A stretch of 64,000 nucleotides of DNA from the NCBI RefSeq assembly GCF_034439435.1, contig NZ_JAPCKJ010000001.1:372001-436000 (forward strand), given 5' to 3'. Positions 1-8,357 of the stretch are shown in pieces. The position numbers and the translations under genes were made by a program. Each line of letters begins with the position of its first letter. Position 1 is the stretch's first letter. The notes beneath the pieces were generated by a model. The model did not search any database and was not told the DNA's origin. It saw only the letters and a list, made by a program, of their open reading frames with translations. The stretch is from Sarcina sp034439435. Its GTDB lineage: Bacteria; Bacillota; Clostridia; Clostridiales; Clostridiaceae.

Positions 1-2
1 TA

Positions 3-1877
3 AGAGATGTAACATTTAATATAAATGAAGGTGACAAGGTTGGTTTAATAGGTCCAAATGGAGAAGGAAAATCAACATTATTTAAAATTCTTACCAAGCA
101 ACTTGATTATGATAGCGGTGAATTATTTTTAGATAAAAACAAAACACTAGGATATCTCTCTCAGAATTTATCTTTAGATAGTGAAAATACTATTTATGAT
201 GAGATGCTTTCTGTATTCTCTTCTTTAACGGAACTTGAGGATAAAATTAAAAGTTTAGAAGAAAAACTTAACGAACCTTATGATGCTTCTAAGGAAGAGT
301 ATCATAATAAGCTTATAAAAGACTACACTCTTTCTCAGGAACTTTATGAAAATAGAGGTGGTTATACTTTTAGAGGAGAAATCTCTAGGGTTCTTAAAGG
401 ATTAGGATTCTTAGAAGAAGATTTCAATACTTCAATCATAAATCTTAGTGGAGGGCAAAAAACTAGACTTGCTCTTTGTAAACTACTTTTAAGAAAACCT
501 GACTTACTTCTTTTAGATGAGCCTACTAACCACTTAGATTTAGAAGCCATAGAGTGGCTTGAAGAATATCTTAATAGTTATAAAGGAACTGTTTTCGTTA
601 TTTCCCATGATAGATTTTTCTTAGATTCTGTAACGAACACTACCTTTGAACTTATTGGTGGAAAAATACATTGCTATAATGCAAGCTATACTAAATTTCT
701 CGAGCTTAGAAAAAAAGATATTGAAGCTAGATTAAAAGCCTATAATTTACAACAGGCTGAAATAAAAAGACAAGAAGAAATCATAGAAAAATTTCGCTCA
801 TTCAATAGAGAAAAAAGTATTAGAGCTGCTGAAAGCAGACAAAAATCTCTTGATAAAATGGAACGTTTAGAAGCTCCCGAAGTTATAAAAGAGGCTTCTA
901 GAATAAGTTTTGAAACCTTAGTTAAAAGTGGAAATGACGTTCTTCACGTTGAAAATTTAAAAAAGAGTTATGATAATCTTCTATTTCAAAATGTAAACTT
1001 TGATTTAAAGCGCGGAGAAAAAGTTGCTTTAATAGGTGAAAATGGTAGAGGTAAAACTACTCTATTTAAAATAATAATGGGGATGATAAAACAAGATTCA
1101 GGTTCTGTATCTCTTGGTAAAAACGTATTTACAGGATATTACGACCAAGAACAATCTAACTTGAACCTTGATAAAACTATAATAGATGAGGTTTGGGATG
1201 ATTTCCCTAATCTTACTACTACTGAAGTTAGAAATTATCTTGCATCTTTCTTATTTACTGGTGATGATGTATTTAAAGAAATTTCTCTTTTAAGCGGTGG
1301 TGAAAAGTGTAAAATTAACCTTTTAAAACTTATGCTTTCAAAAGCTAATCTTCTTCTTCTAGATGAGCCTACTAACCATTTAGATATTATGTCTAGAGAG
1401 GCTTTAGAAGATGCCATTTTAAGTTATGATGGTACTTTAATAGTAATTTCTCATGATAGATACTTTTTAAATAAAGTCATCAATAAAATAGTTGAACTTC
1501 AAGAAGATGGTCTTAAAACCTACTTAGGAAATTATAACTATTATATGGATAAAAAAGCTAATCCTAATAGATACGAAGACCTAGATGAAGAAATAAACCA
1601 AGGAAAAACCAAAACACAAATTAAAGAGGAAAGAAAAAAGAAAAAAACAGCTGAGAAATCAGCTAGAGCTTTAAGAGCTCAGTTAAGAGAAATAGAAAAG
1701 TTGATTCCTCAAAAGGAAGAAGAACTTGAAAAACTTCAAGGAATGCTTTGTACTGAGGAAGTTTATTCAAACCCTGAAGAAAGCATAAGAGTTAATAAAG
1801 AAATAAACTTAGTTCAAGAAGAAATAGATTCTCTTTATGCAACTTGGGAAGAACTTTCTGAATCTCTGGAAGATTAA
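3..1877 (+). CDS. ABC-F family ATPase, 5' end outside window
   Basis: This is a soluble duplicated ATPase of the ABC-F class, whose members act on the ribosome rather than on membrane transport. The reading frame is open from base 3, so the true start lies upstream of the window; the first in-window ATG (204) would remove the first Walker A motif, GPNGEGKST, read at about 51-77. The first signature is LSGGQKTRL, followed by a LLLLDEPTNHLD Walker B. The second half has GENGRGKTT, LSGGEKCKI and another DEPTNHLD, so both ATP sites look intact. A charged linker joins the halves, and the last ~70 residues form a Lys/Glu-rich coiled coil as in Uup/YdiF types. A shared terminator follows. Whether it is housekeeping or antibiotic-protective cannot be told. 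Confidence 0.93.
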   Translation, partial: RDVTFNINEGDKVGLIGPNGEGKSTLFKILTKQLDYDSGELFLDKNKTLGYLSQNLSLDSENTIYDEMLSVFSSLTELEDKIKSLEEKLNEPYDASKEEYHNKLIKDYTLSQELYENRGGYTFRGEISRVLKGLGFLEEDFNTSIINLSGGQKTRLALCKLLLRKPDLLLLDEPTNHLDLEAIEWLEEYLNSYKGTVFVISHDRFFLDSVTNTTFELIGGKIHCYNASYTKFLELRKKDIEARLKAYNLQQAEIKRQEEIIEKFRSFNREKSIRAAESRQKSLDKMERLEAPEVIKEASRISFETLVKSGNDVLHVENLKKSYDNLLFQNVNFDLKRGEKVALIGENGRGKTTLFKIIMGMIKQDSGSVSLGKNVFTGYYDQEQSNLNLDKTIIDEVWDDFPNLTTTEVRNYLASFLFTGDDVFKEISLLSGGEKCKINLLKLMLSKANLLLLDEPTNHLDIMSREALEDAILSYDGTLIVISHDRYFLNKVINKIVELQEDGLKTYLGNYNYYMDKKANPNRYEDLDEEINQGKTKTQIKEERKKKKTAEKSARALRAQLREIEKLIPQKEEELEKLQGMLCTEEVYSNPEESIRVNKEINLVQEEIDSLYATWEELSESLED

Positions 1878-1971
1878 AATATAGAGCTATATTTTAGATC
1901 AATTGTGATTTTTAGATATCCTTACAGATATATCCAAAATCAACACTAGTTTAAAACATAGCCAAATATAG

Positions 1972-2006
1972 AAAAGGCATAGAGACTAATACTCTATGCT
2001 TTTTTT
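1972..2006 (+). terminator. Rho-independent terminator, bidirectional
   Basis: A perfect 8-bp stem (1977-1984 with 1992-1999, 7-nt loop) is followed by seven Ts on the plus strand and has an A-run on its other side. It sits between the convergent ABC-F and dut genes and can serve both. Confidence 0.85.
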
Positions 2007-2015
2007 ATATTAAAC

Positions 2016-2480
2016 TTATTTTACTCCTGTAGTACCAAATCCACCACGGTCTTCATTACCAAAAGAAGAAACCTCTTCAAATTCTATCTCTGGCATAACT
2101 TCCATTATTCTAAATTGTCCTATTTTATCTCCTTGTTTTATCCAAGTTCCTTTTATTTCTTTTCCATCCACTATTTCAACATGCTTTCCTTGTAAGCAAT
2201 AAACTGGCATATGCCATTGGTCATTATCTCCTATGTATGTATCATCAACAACACCGACACTATTTGTTTGTATTATTCCCCAACTTTTAAAAGTTGAACT
2301 TCTAGGTGCTAAATGTCCTTCCCATCCCTTAGGAAGTTCTAAGGCAAAACCTAAAGGTATCATAGCTCTTTCTCCACTTTCAACAAATATATCCTTATTC
2401 GCATATACATCTATCCAGTTACCTTTTACTATTTTTTTTAACTTAGTTGCTCCCTCAAAATATTTAATTCTAATCTTCAT
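2016..2480 (-). CDS. dut: dUTP diphosphatase (dUTPase), trimeric type
   Basis: It hydrolyses dUTP to dUMP and pyrophosphate, keeping uracil out of DNA and supplying dUMP for thymidylate synthesis. At 154 residues it has the normal length of the homotrimeric family. All five family motifs are visible in order: DVYAN (24-28), PRSS (59-62), GVVDDTYIGD (76-85), GDKIGQF (117-123) and RGGFGTTG (145-152), the last being the flexible C-terminal arm that closes on the nucleotide. The Asp of motif 3 is present, so it should be active. The ATG at 2480 follows an AAAGGA ribosome site. It is monocistronic, convergent with the ABC-F gene. Confidence 0.93.
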   Translation of the reverse strand: MKIRIKYFEGATKLKKIVKGNWIDVYANKDIFVESGERAMIPLGFALELPKGWEGHLAPRSSTFKSWGIIQTNSVGVVDDTYIGDNDQWHMPVYCLQGKHVEIVDGKEIKGTWIKQGDKIGQFRIMEVMPEIEFEEVSSFGNEDRGGFGTTGVK

Positions 2481-2564
2481 ATCATTTTCCTTTCTTTTGT
2501 TTAACCTATATAATTATTATGAATTAAACTATAGCTATTATATAATTTTATTCTTTTAAATTAA

Positions 2565-2591
2565 AGCCCACAGATTTCTCTGTGAGCCTCT
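2565..2591 (-). terminator. Terminator of the Cys-rich RS-repeat gene
   Basis: On the minus strand a hairpin with CACAGA/TCTGTG at its core, extended by G-C and G-U pairs around a GAAA loop, is followed by a short T-rich tract. It lies 19 bases past the stop of the minus-strand gene at 2610. Confidence 0.6.
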
Positions 2592-2609
2592 AAATAAGAT
2601 TTTTATTAA

Positions 2610-3248
2610 TTATTTGCGACATTCCTTGCATATACAACATCTACAACGTCTTGATCTACTGCGACGTCTTGATCTACTACGACGTCTTGATCTGCTACGC
2701 CTTGATTTACTATTACACTCATCAAGATCTTTGCACCTACAACGTTTTGGTGGTCTATCACAATCTTCTTCTCTCTTTCTAAATTTATTGATTATTATAA
2801 CTCTAGCAAATTTATTGCCTGGAGAGATACATACTTCATAACATGGATAATATTCTGGATTTTCAAAATAACAACGATCTACAGGTTGTTTAATAGCATA
2901 TAAGCCATCTTCTAAGCATTTAAATACAACTTTTCCACAACGATCTGTCTCTTTGCAAGCTATAAGTTCAAATCCAGTATTACAATCTACTTTATATAAT
3001 TGAATTGCCATTCCGCTTATTGGATCTCCATCTGAGCATCCTATTAAAGATTGAACTTCAATAGTTCCCATCTTAGGCATTGGCTTTGGTTTAGCTCTTT
3101 TACAACAATCTCTATCATCTTCATGACATTCCCAATCATCATCCTTATGACATTCCCAATCATCATTGTGACAATCTATATCCTCAAATAATTCTTCTAA
3201 ATCATTCATTCCTCCATATTGACCATTGCAGTACTCTTTGTAGTCCAT
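2610..3248 (-). CDS. Cys-rich protein with prealbumin-like domain and Arg/Ser repeat tail
   Basis: Function unknown; possibly a spore surface protein. Three zones are visible in 212 residues. Residues ~25-50 are acidic and repetitive with DDWECH units. Residues ~60-160 look like a Cna-B/SpaA-type beta domain (GTIEVQS..., ISGMAIQLYKVD..., GLYAIKQP...). Residues ~175-212 alternate Arg and Ser and end in a Cys cluster (CRCCICKEC). There is no signal peptide or LPXTG anchor. High Cys and Arg content and low-complexity repeats suggest coat or exosporium material by analogy. A CATATGATA box at 3267-3275 resembles a mother-cell sigma-K -10 element, but this is weak. Start ATG follows AGGAGG. Confidence 0.7.
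   Translation of the reverse strand: MDYKEYCNGQYGGMNDLEELFEDIDCHNDDWECHKDDDWECHEDDRDCCKRAKPKPMPKMGTIEVQSLIGCSDGDPISGMAIQLYKVDCNTGFELIACKETDRCGKVVFKCLEDGLYAIKQPVDRCYFENPEYYPCYEVCISPGNKFARVIIINKFRKREEDCDRPPKRCRCKDLDECNSKSRRSRSRRRSRSRRRSRSRRCRCCICKECRK
2646..2714 (-). repeat. 18-bp tandem repeat encoding an RS-rich tail
   Basis: Three consecutive 18-bp units (2646-2663, 2664-2681, 2682-2699) differ by one or two bases and are followed by a degenerate partial unit. Each adds six residues of the R-S-R-R-R-S type to the C-terminus of the Cys-rich protein. In-frame repeats like this may vary in number between strains. Confidence 0.85.
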
Positions 3249-3323
3249 AATCTACCTCCTAAATTTTATCATATGATTAGTATATATTATGACTACTTCT
3301 TACAAATTGTTACATATTATAAT

Positions 3324-3878
3324 TTACTCAAAATCTAATATTTTCTCTGCTAATCTCTTATACATATTAGCCTTATCTACGAGTACTGCAGAAATTAACA
3401 ACCTTTTTTCACTCTTTCCTAAGGAATCAAAGTTTTCTCCTAAATTATTTAAATCAGCACTAATTTCCTTATTCATGCCATCTAAATTTTTTTCATGACC
3501 TTTTAAATACAATTTATATAATTCTCTTATATCATTGGAGTTAATTTCTTCTTTATTATACTTTTCAACTATATCTCCTAAAGCTAATTTTATATCACTT
3601 AGAGCTAGTATTCCTTTCATATTATATATAAAACACATCAATATAATATGCTCTTTAGTATATTTCTTATTTTTAATCTCCATTAACAATCTGCCCTTAG
3701 CGTAATTGTTAATCATTGTTTTAGTTAAAATCTTATCCTCTTCGAATCTTTTATTTTCACCTAATTTATTTTCAAAAAGTTGTATCACCTGATCCATATA
3801 TAAATCTAATTCTGGTATATCATCTAAGTCTATACTTTTATCTAAATTCAAACTTTCTAATAAACTATTTAAATTCAT
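3324..3878 (-). CDS. DUF1836 (YkrK-like) putative transcription regulator
   Basis: A 184-residue soluble protein recognised as DUF1836 by the segment ILTKTMINNYAKGRLL (about residues 50-66), which in this family forms a MerR-like helix-turn-helix. B. subtilis YkrK is the studied relative and is a DNA-binding repressor of a membrane-protease gene; that is recalled, not checked. The gene is divergent from the TrhA/hemolysin III gene, and the 237-bp gap carries two copies of one palindrome, which suggests it represses itself and its neighbour. The C-terminal half is helical and charged and might sense a signal. Start ATG at 3878 follows AAGGAAGGG. Confidence 0.75.
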   Translation of the reverse strand: MNLNSLLESLNLDKSIDLDDIPELDLYMDQVIQLFENKLGENKRFEEDKILTKTMINNYAKGRLLMEIKNKKYTKEHIILMCFIYNMKGILALSDIKLALGDIVEKYNKEEINSNDIRELYKLYLKGHEKNLDGMNKEISADLNNLGENFDSLGKSEKRLLISAVLVDKANMYKRLAEKILDFE

Positions 3879-3910
3879 AAAATCCCTTCCTTACATTTTT
3901 AATTCATTAC

Positions 3911-3928
3911 ATAGTTTTTAAAACTACA
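3911..3928. promoter_or_regulatory. Palindromic operator-like site 1
   Basis: The 15-mer TAGTTTTTAAAACTA (3912-3926) is a perfect palindrome about a central base. It lies 33 bases upstream of the DUF1836 start and matches a second site near the divergent TrhA gene. Confidence 0.6.
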
Positions 3929-4072
3929 TTTCATTCTATATATATTATATTATTAGTAATTTAAAATAAATTCAAGATATTTGGCAATATTCTATATATA
4001 TTATTGAATTTCCACCTAATTTAAAGGTTGAATTATTCCTATAATTAGTTGATAATTGTAATATGATAATAC

Positions 4073-4089
4073 GTAGTTTTAAAAACTAC
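4073..4089. promoter_or_regulatory. Palindromic operator-like site 2
   Basis: A 17-bp perfect palindrome with half-site GTAGTTTT around one central A. It matches site 1 at 3911-3928 and lies 26 bases upstream of the TrhA start, where a repressor would cover promoter or early leader. AT-rich palindromes arise by chance, but two matching copies in one divergent gap are unlikely to be accidental. Confidence 0.65.
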
Positions 4090-4115
4090 TTGAATTTATT
4101 CCTTGGAGGTATGTT

Positions 4116-4763
4116 ATGAAAAATGTATTTTTTAGAGAACCCATAAATGGCTTTACTCATTTATTCGGTGCCATTCTTTCTTTATTTGCTCTAGTAGCCT
4201 TGACCGCTAAAGCTACTTATGTATATGGAATTGGATTGCCCCTTTTATCGGTTATACTTTTTGGATTTTCATTAGTTTTACTTTATAGTGCTTCTGCTAT
4301 TTATCATTTAGTTAATGCCAAAAAAGAAACGATTGCATTTTTAAGACGTTTAGACCATTCTATGATTTTTATACTTATATGCGGAAGTTATATGCCTTAC
4401 TGCTTAATTGGACTTGAAGGTAAAGCACAAATATTTATAACTTCACTAATAATAATCCTTACAATACTAGGTATTTTATTTAAAATGGTTTGGTTTAATT
4501 GTCCTAGAATACTTTCTACTCTTATGTATATAGGAATGGGCTGGATTTCTTTAGGAGCAATTCCGTTTTTCAAAAACATACCTACTCTAGCCTTAGTTTG
4601 GTTAGCAATAGGAGGAGTAATTTATACAATTGGCGGAGTAATTTATGCTTTAAAACCTAAATTTCTCGAATTTAAAACCTTAGGATTTCATGAGATATTT
4701 CATATATTCATATTATTCGGAAGTTTAAGTCATTTCATATCAATATTTTTTTATCTATTATAA
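4116..4763 (+). CDS. trhA: Hemolysin III / TrhA family membrane protein (PAQR fold)
   Basis: A 215-residue integral membrane protein with about seven helices. The metal-site pattern of the PAQR/hemolysin III superfamily is complete: SxxxH (Ser60-His64), Asp80, and HxxxH (His192, His196). Family members have been linked to membrane energetics homeostasis and lipid-related hydrolase activity; the old haemolysin name does not show that it is a toxin. RBS GGAGGT lies five bases before the ATG. Two palindromes upstream are shared with the divergent DUF1836 gene. A bidirectional terminator follows immediately. Confidence 0.88.
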   Translation: MKNVFFREPINGFTHLFGAILSLFALVALTAKATYVYGIGLPLLSVILFGFSLVLLYSASAIYHLVNAKKETIAFLRRLDHSMIFILICGSYMPYCLIGLEGKAQIFITSLIIILTILGILFKMVWFNCPRILSTLMYIGMGWISLGAIPFFKNIPTLALVWLAIGGVIYTIGGVIYALKPKFLEFKTLGFHEIFHIFILFGSLSHFISIFFYLL

Positions 4764-4766
4764 GAT

Positions 4767-4813
4767 AAAAAAGGATATTATACTTAATATCAAGTATAAT
4801 ATCCTTTTTTTAT
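4767..4813 (+). terminator. Strong bidirectional terminator
   Basis: A perfect 13-bp stem (4773-4785 with 4792-4804, 6-nt loop) is flanked by an A-run on one side and a T-run on the other. It serves the plus-strand TrhA gene and overlaps the end of the minus-strand LysR gene. Confidence 0.92.
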
Positions 4814-5694
4814 ATGTCTGAATTTTTGATTTCCTCTATAAATATTTCTAAATTTTTAGAAATAAACTTATCTTTATGATATATAAGAAATAAATCTCTA
4901 CTTATTTCCACATTGTCTATGTTTATTTGCTTTATTAAGCCATCCTTAATTTTCTCTCCTATTGCCTTACAAGAAACGCAGGCTATACCTAATCCTGTTT
5001 CAACAATTCTTACAATAGCTTCAGTATTTCCAAGTTCCATATATACATTGTAATTACAATCATTGTTTATAAGATAATTCTCAACAACTTCTCTTGTTCC
5101 ACTACCGGCTTCTCTCATTATAAATTTTTCATTTTCTAAATCTTTCAATGTTATTTTATTTTTTGAAAATATAGGGTTACTTGGGTTAGCAATAAATATC
5201 AATTCATCTTGCCCTACACTTAAAACTTCTAATTCATCTGACATTACATGCCCTTCAACTAATGCAATGTCAACTTTATTTTCCATAATAAGCTGCTCTA
5301 TTAGTTGAGTATTTTCTATTATTAAAGAAATTTCTATGTTTTTATGTAATTCATTAAATTCCTTTATTAATTCAGGAAGTATGTAAACTCCAATTGTTGT
5401 ACTTGCTCCTATAACAATTTTACCCTTTTGACCTTCTTTGCTACTTCTTATGGTACTATTAGCCTCTTCATATAGGTTTAGAATTCTTCTACTATATTCA
5501 AAGTAAACTTCTCCTTCATGAGTAAGATAAAGCTTTTTCCCTATTCGATCAAACAGCTTAACATCAAGATCACTTTCTAGTTCAGCTATGGCTTGACTTA
5601 TAGATGGTTGACTTATGTACATAGACTTAGCTACTTTAGTCATATTTAAGCATTTAGCTGTTTCAAAAAATATTTTTAACTTTCTAAAATTCAT
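4810..5694 (-). CDS. LysR-family transcriptional regulator
   Basis: A 294-residue regulator. Residues 1-60 form the winged helix-turn-helix (NMTKVAKSMYISQPSISQAI), followed by the linker helix and a type 2 periplasmic-binding-like effector domain from ~90 (GKIVIGASTTIGVYILPEL). The sequence looks CysL/CbbR-like, but the effector cannot be named. It lies 11 bases downstream of a small membrane-protein gene in the same orientation, so the two are probably cotranscribed; no obvious metabolic target gene is adjacent. RBS AAGGAT precedes the ATG. Confidence 0.9.
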   Translation of the reverse strand: MNFRKLKIFFETAKCLNMTKVAKSMYISQPSISQAIAELESDLDVKLFDRIGKKLYLTHEGEVYFEYSRRILNLYEEANSTIRSSKEGQKGKIVIGASTTIGVYILPELIKEFNELHKNIEISLIIENTQLIEQLIMENKVDIALVEGHVMSDELEVLSVGQDELIFIANPSNPIFSKNKITLKDLENEKFIMREAGSGTREVVENYLINNDCNYNVYMELGNTEAIVRIVETGLGIACVSCKAIGEKIKDGLIKQINIDNVEISRDLFLIYHKDKFISKNLEIFIEEIKNSDI

Positions 5695-5705
5695 GTAATC
5701 AATCC

Positions 5706-5996
5706 TTATTTATCATCTTTTACTTCTTCAAAATCAACATCAATAACAGGTCCATCATCTTGCATTTCAGACTCTGATTTATGTTCTTCTTTTGTGAATT
5801 TGTAACTATAAGTTTCTGTAGTATTTTTTTTATTTTTACGTTTAATAACATACTTTCTTATAAATTTAAAATATACCCACCCTATAAAGAATAGTATTAT
5901 TCCTCCGATTATAATATAAGGTAGTATAAAAAATGCAAATTGTAATAAAAGTATTGCAATAATTATTCCTAATCCTATTTTTAAATACTTCTCCAT
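5706..5996 (-). CDS. Small two-pass membrane protein, unknown function
   Basis: A 96-residue protein. Residues 6-46 are almost wholly hydrophobic and probably make two membrane passes with a glycine hinge (IIIGGIILF). They are followed by a basic patch (KFIRKYVIKRKNKK) and an acidic cytoplasmic tail ending VIDVDFEEVKDDK. It is the first gene of a two-gene unit with the LysR regulator and might be its sensor partner or target, which is inference only. I do not recognise the family. Confidence 0.7.
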   Translation of the reverse strand: MEKYLKIGLGIIIAILLLQFAFFILPYIIIGGIILFFIGWVYFKFIRKYVIKRKNKKNTTETYSYKFTKEEHKSESEMQDDGPVIDVDFEEVKDDK

Positions 5997-6114
5997 ACAT
6001 TATCACTCTCTTTTATATTTTTTATTTTATTAATTATAACATAAAGTTAAAAAAATAAAAAACACTTATTAATTTCAGAATTGCTATATATTTTCTCTTA
6101 TATTTAATTATTTT

Positions 6115-6143
6115 TTGACAATACTAATTAAGACATCTTAAAT
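6115..6143 (+). promoter_or_regulatory. Sigma-A-type promoter of the secreted deacetylase
   Basis: A consensus -35 TTGACA (6115-6120) and a -10 TTAAAT (6138-6143) are separated by exactly 17 bases, 29 bases before the start codon. Confidence 0.7.
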
Positions 6144-6172
6144 ACAAAATCAAAAATTAAGGAAGTGACAAA

Positions 6173-6889
6173 ATGAAAAAATTTATACTTTTACTAATTG
6201 CATGTATTTTATCTTTTTCTGCAATTAACGTTTCTTCAGAAATTGTTAAGGCAACCACACTAGAGGATAACAACAAAAAAATCTTTTTAACCTTTGATGA
6301 TGGTCCTGGTGGAAAGGTTACTGAGGATATTTTAAATATACTTAAAGAAAAAGGTGTCAAAGCTACATTCTTTCTAATAGGAGAACAAGTTGAACAATAT
6401 CCTGATTTAGTTAAACGTATGGATGATGAAGGACATACTATAGGAGTACACACTTTTACTCATGAAAGAAGTAAAATTTATAGAAATAATTATTCTTTTA
6501 TTCAAGAAAATCTTAAAGCACAACAAGCTATAGAAAAAGTTATTGGTAAAAAAGTATTTTCTCTTAGATTTCCTTTTGGCTCAAATAATAGCACCTATAG
6601 GCTTACTAGTTCTCTAGTAGAAACTTTACATAGTCAAGGATTTAGAATATATGATTGGACTGTAGATAGTACTGATTCTTTAAATCCTAATCTTAGTCCA
6701 AATTCAATATTTAAAAAATGCATTACTAATTCTGATTATGTAGTTCTTTTAATGCATTGTGGAAACATAAACAAAAACTCTGTTAAAGCATTACCTGCAA
6801 TAATAGACCACTTTAAAGGTTGTGGTTATAGTTTTGAAGTAATAGATGAGACAACTCCAGAAATTTATAGATTAAAAAATAAAGGCTGA
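6173..6889 (+). CDS. Secreted polysaccharide deacetylase (NodB fold)
   Basis: A carbohydrate esterase 4 type enzyme, expected to remove N-acetyl groups from peptidoglycan or another amino-sugar polymer outside the membrane. A signal peptide is seen at residues 1-27 (KKFILLLIACILSFSAI). Catalytic motifs are TFDDGP (Asp42-Asp43), HTFTH (His93, His97 as metal ligands), RFPFG (132-136), DWTVDS (161-166) and LLMH (His195). At 238 residues it is a single catalytic domain without wall-binding modules. RBS GGAAGTGA lies before the ATG at 6173. It is monocistronic, between its own promoter and a bidirectional terminator. Substrate preference cannot be read from the sequence. Confidence 0.9.
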   Translation: MKKFILLLIACILSFSAINVSSEIVKATTLEDNNKKIFLTFDDGPGGKVTEDILNILKEKGVKATFFLIGEQVEQYPDLVKRMDDEGHTIGVHTFTHERSKIYRNNYSFIQENLKAQQAIEKVIGKKVFSLRFPFGSNNSTYRLTSSLVETLHSQGFRIYDWTVDSTDSLNPNLSPNSIFKKCITNSDYVVLLMHCGNINKNSVKALPAIIDHFKGCGYSFEVIDETTPEIYRLKNKG

Positions 6890-6912
6890 GAAATCACTCA
6901 GCCTTTATTATT
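6881..6912 (+). terminator. Bidirectional terminator
   Basis: A 10-bp perfect stem (6881-6890 with 6897-6906, 6-nt loop) overlaps the deacetylase stop codon and also ends the convergent gene at 6908. Confidence 0.9.
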
Positions 6913-7444
6913 TTGTTCCTAAAGTTAAAATTGAATCTACTAAGGTTTGTGCTATAAAAGAACACTTTTCAATGATATCAATTTCATCACCCACATCTAA
7001 ATTCAAGTTTATTATTATACTTGGCTTATTTACATATAGTAAATTATATACTTCTGCATTTTTTATCCCTTTATTCTTATAATTAATTACTTCGAATGAT
7101 GAGCATATATTTTCTGCAAACTTTCTTCCTCTAGAATCAAACTCATTTACTGAACATAATATTTCATTTTCCTTTGAAAAATCAATATTTAATGTAATGT
7201 GTAAAGATGACTTACTTAAATTAGCTTTTTCAACTCTGCTTTTTAGTTCTTCTCCATTAAAAAGAAATATCTCATTATAAGGAGTACAATCAATAAATTT
7301 TAAGTTATTCTTAACAATAAACTTTTTAAAGAAATGGCTTATTGTCTCTCTAATCTCTTCTTTTAATTTATCTGATGTATTTTCTCCTTTAATATGACCT
7401 TTACCTAAGTCCATACTTATAATGGCACCTTGAGCTAAATACAT
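6908..7444 (-). CDS. Degenerate Amidase_3-like protein
   Basis: A 178-residue cytoplasmic-looking protein without signal peptide. Its layout follows N-acetylmuramoyl-L-alanine amidases of the Amidase_3 fold: an early ISMDLGKGHIKG segment (His17) resembling the DxGHGG metal motif, SSLHITLNID (His82) resembling the SLHxNA motif, RGRKFAENICSSF, and a late PSIIINLNLD. Active enzymes have a catalytic Glu in that last segment (VLVE); here it is absent. I infer a homologue that lost hydrolase activity or acts in another role. RBS AGGAGG precedes the ATG. It is convergent with the secreted deacetylase. Confidence 0.6.
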   Translation of the reverse strand: MYLAQGAIISMDLGKGHIKGENTSDKLKEEIRETISHFFKKFIVKNNLKFIDCTPYNEIFLFNGEELKSRVEKANLSKSSLHITLNIDFSKENEILCSVNEFDSRGRKFAENICSSFEVINYKNKGIKNAEVYNLLYVNKPSIIINLNLDVGDEIDIIEKCSFIAQTLVDSILTLGTK

Positions 7445-7570
7445 ATTATCCTCCTATGTTAATATATTATATTTCATAATATGTTTGTTTTAGCCAAAAT
7501 GCCATAATTCTATTTCATTTGATATTCTTTTGTTTGATTCTACCTTATAAATAAAAATTAACTTTTGAAT

Positions 7571-8206
7571 TTATTTCCTTAATATTGCCTTATCACCATT
7601 TTCATAAGTTATAAATTCAAATTCAGGGTTAATTTCCTCTACAAAATTAGCTATCCATGAATTTCTTAGATTATGGAATTCTTCTACATTTCCATCCACT
7701 TGATCCCAAAACCTTTTATGTAAATCTCTACTAATACTCCATAATACTTTATCATTAGAATTTTCTAAAACCTCATTTATTCTATCACAAGGCATACCAT
7801 CTAAAATATAATCATTTAAAGCTGTATAAATTTCAATAGCACTCTCTTTATCTAATTGATTTTTACATTCCTTTGCATTTAATCTTCCATGTTTTTTATA
7901 AAGTTCAACTAAATCTTCTTTTACTGCTGGGTCTCTATTAATTATATTATTTATATAGTATGCACATCTACCTTCAGCTGCATTTATTCTTTCTTCTAAC
8001 CATCCATGAATATTTCCTTCATCTATTATTTCATCTAGTGGTTTATTAGGAGTTTTTTCTCCAAAATTTAAATTAGCATAAGAAATCCATTCATTTACTG
8101 GCATTTTTCTTTCTTTTGCTATTTCTAAAACTTCATCTTCTAAATTTTCAAACCATTTTATTTTATCAAATAACCAAAAATGTATTTTTCCTAAAAATAA
8201 GCTCAT
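7571..8206 (-). CDS. Conserved hypothetical protein, soluble
   Basis: I do not recognise this 211-residue protein. It is soluble, mostly helical, with no signal peptide or membrane segment. Visible features are a Trp/Phe-rich N-terminus (KIHFWLFDKIKWFENLEDEV), an INAAEGRCAYYINNII segment (~92-107) and a C-terminal strand-like part (EFEFITYENGDKAILRK). RBS AGAGGTGA lies before the ATG at 8206, supporting a real gene. It is a single gene, with no clear partner. Confidence 0.65.
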   Translation of the reverse strand: MSLFLGKIHFWLFDKIKWFENLEDEVLEIAKERKMPVNEWISYANLNFGEKTPNKPLDEIIDEGNIHGWLEERINAAEGRCAYYINNIINRDPAVKEDLVELYKKHGRLNAKECKNQLDKESAIEIYTALNDYILDGMPCDRINEVLENSNDKVLWSISRDLHKRFWDQVDGNVEEFHNLRNSWIANFVEEINPEFEFITYENGDKAILRK

Positions 8207-8357
8207 ATTTTCACCTCTAAATATAAATTATATTTTAATTATATTTTATCTTTCCCTATTCTTCTGTAACATAGGTTACCACTAAGAGATATTTTGTAAA
8301 CTTTTCGTAAATAAAGCGTATTTCCTAATTAATAACGTTTCAAATCGTTCCACGAAA

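Noticed and set aside
362..550. Open frames antisense to the ABC-F genes and similar shadow frames across the window
   Set aside because: They lie inside strong genes, have no ribosome site, and mirror conserved motifs such as Walker B on the other strand.
2646..2714. CRISPR-like repeat array
   Set aside because: The 18-bp units are direct tandem repeats with no spacers, inside a reading frame.
4116..4763. Calling the hemolysin III homologue a toxin
   Set aside because: The sequence shows a PAQR-type membrane protein with conserved metal residues. The haemolysin name is historical and nothing here supports secretion or lysis of host cells.
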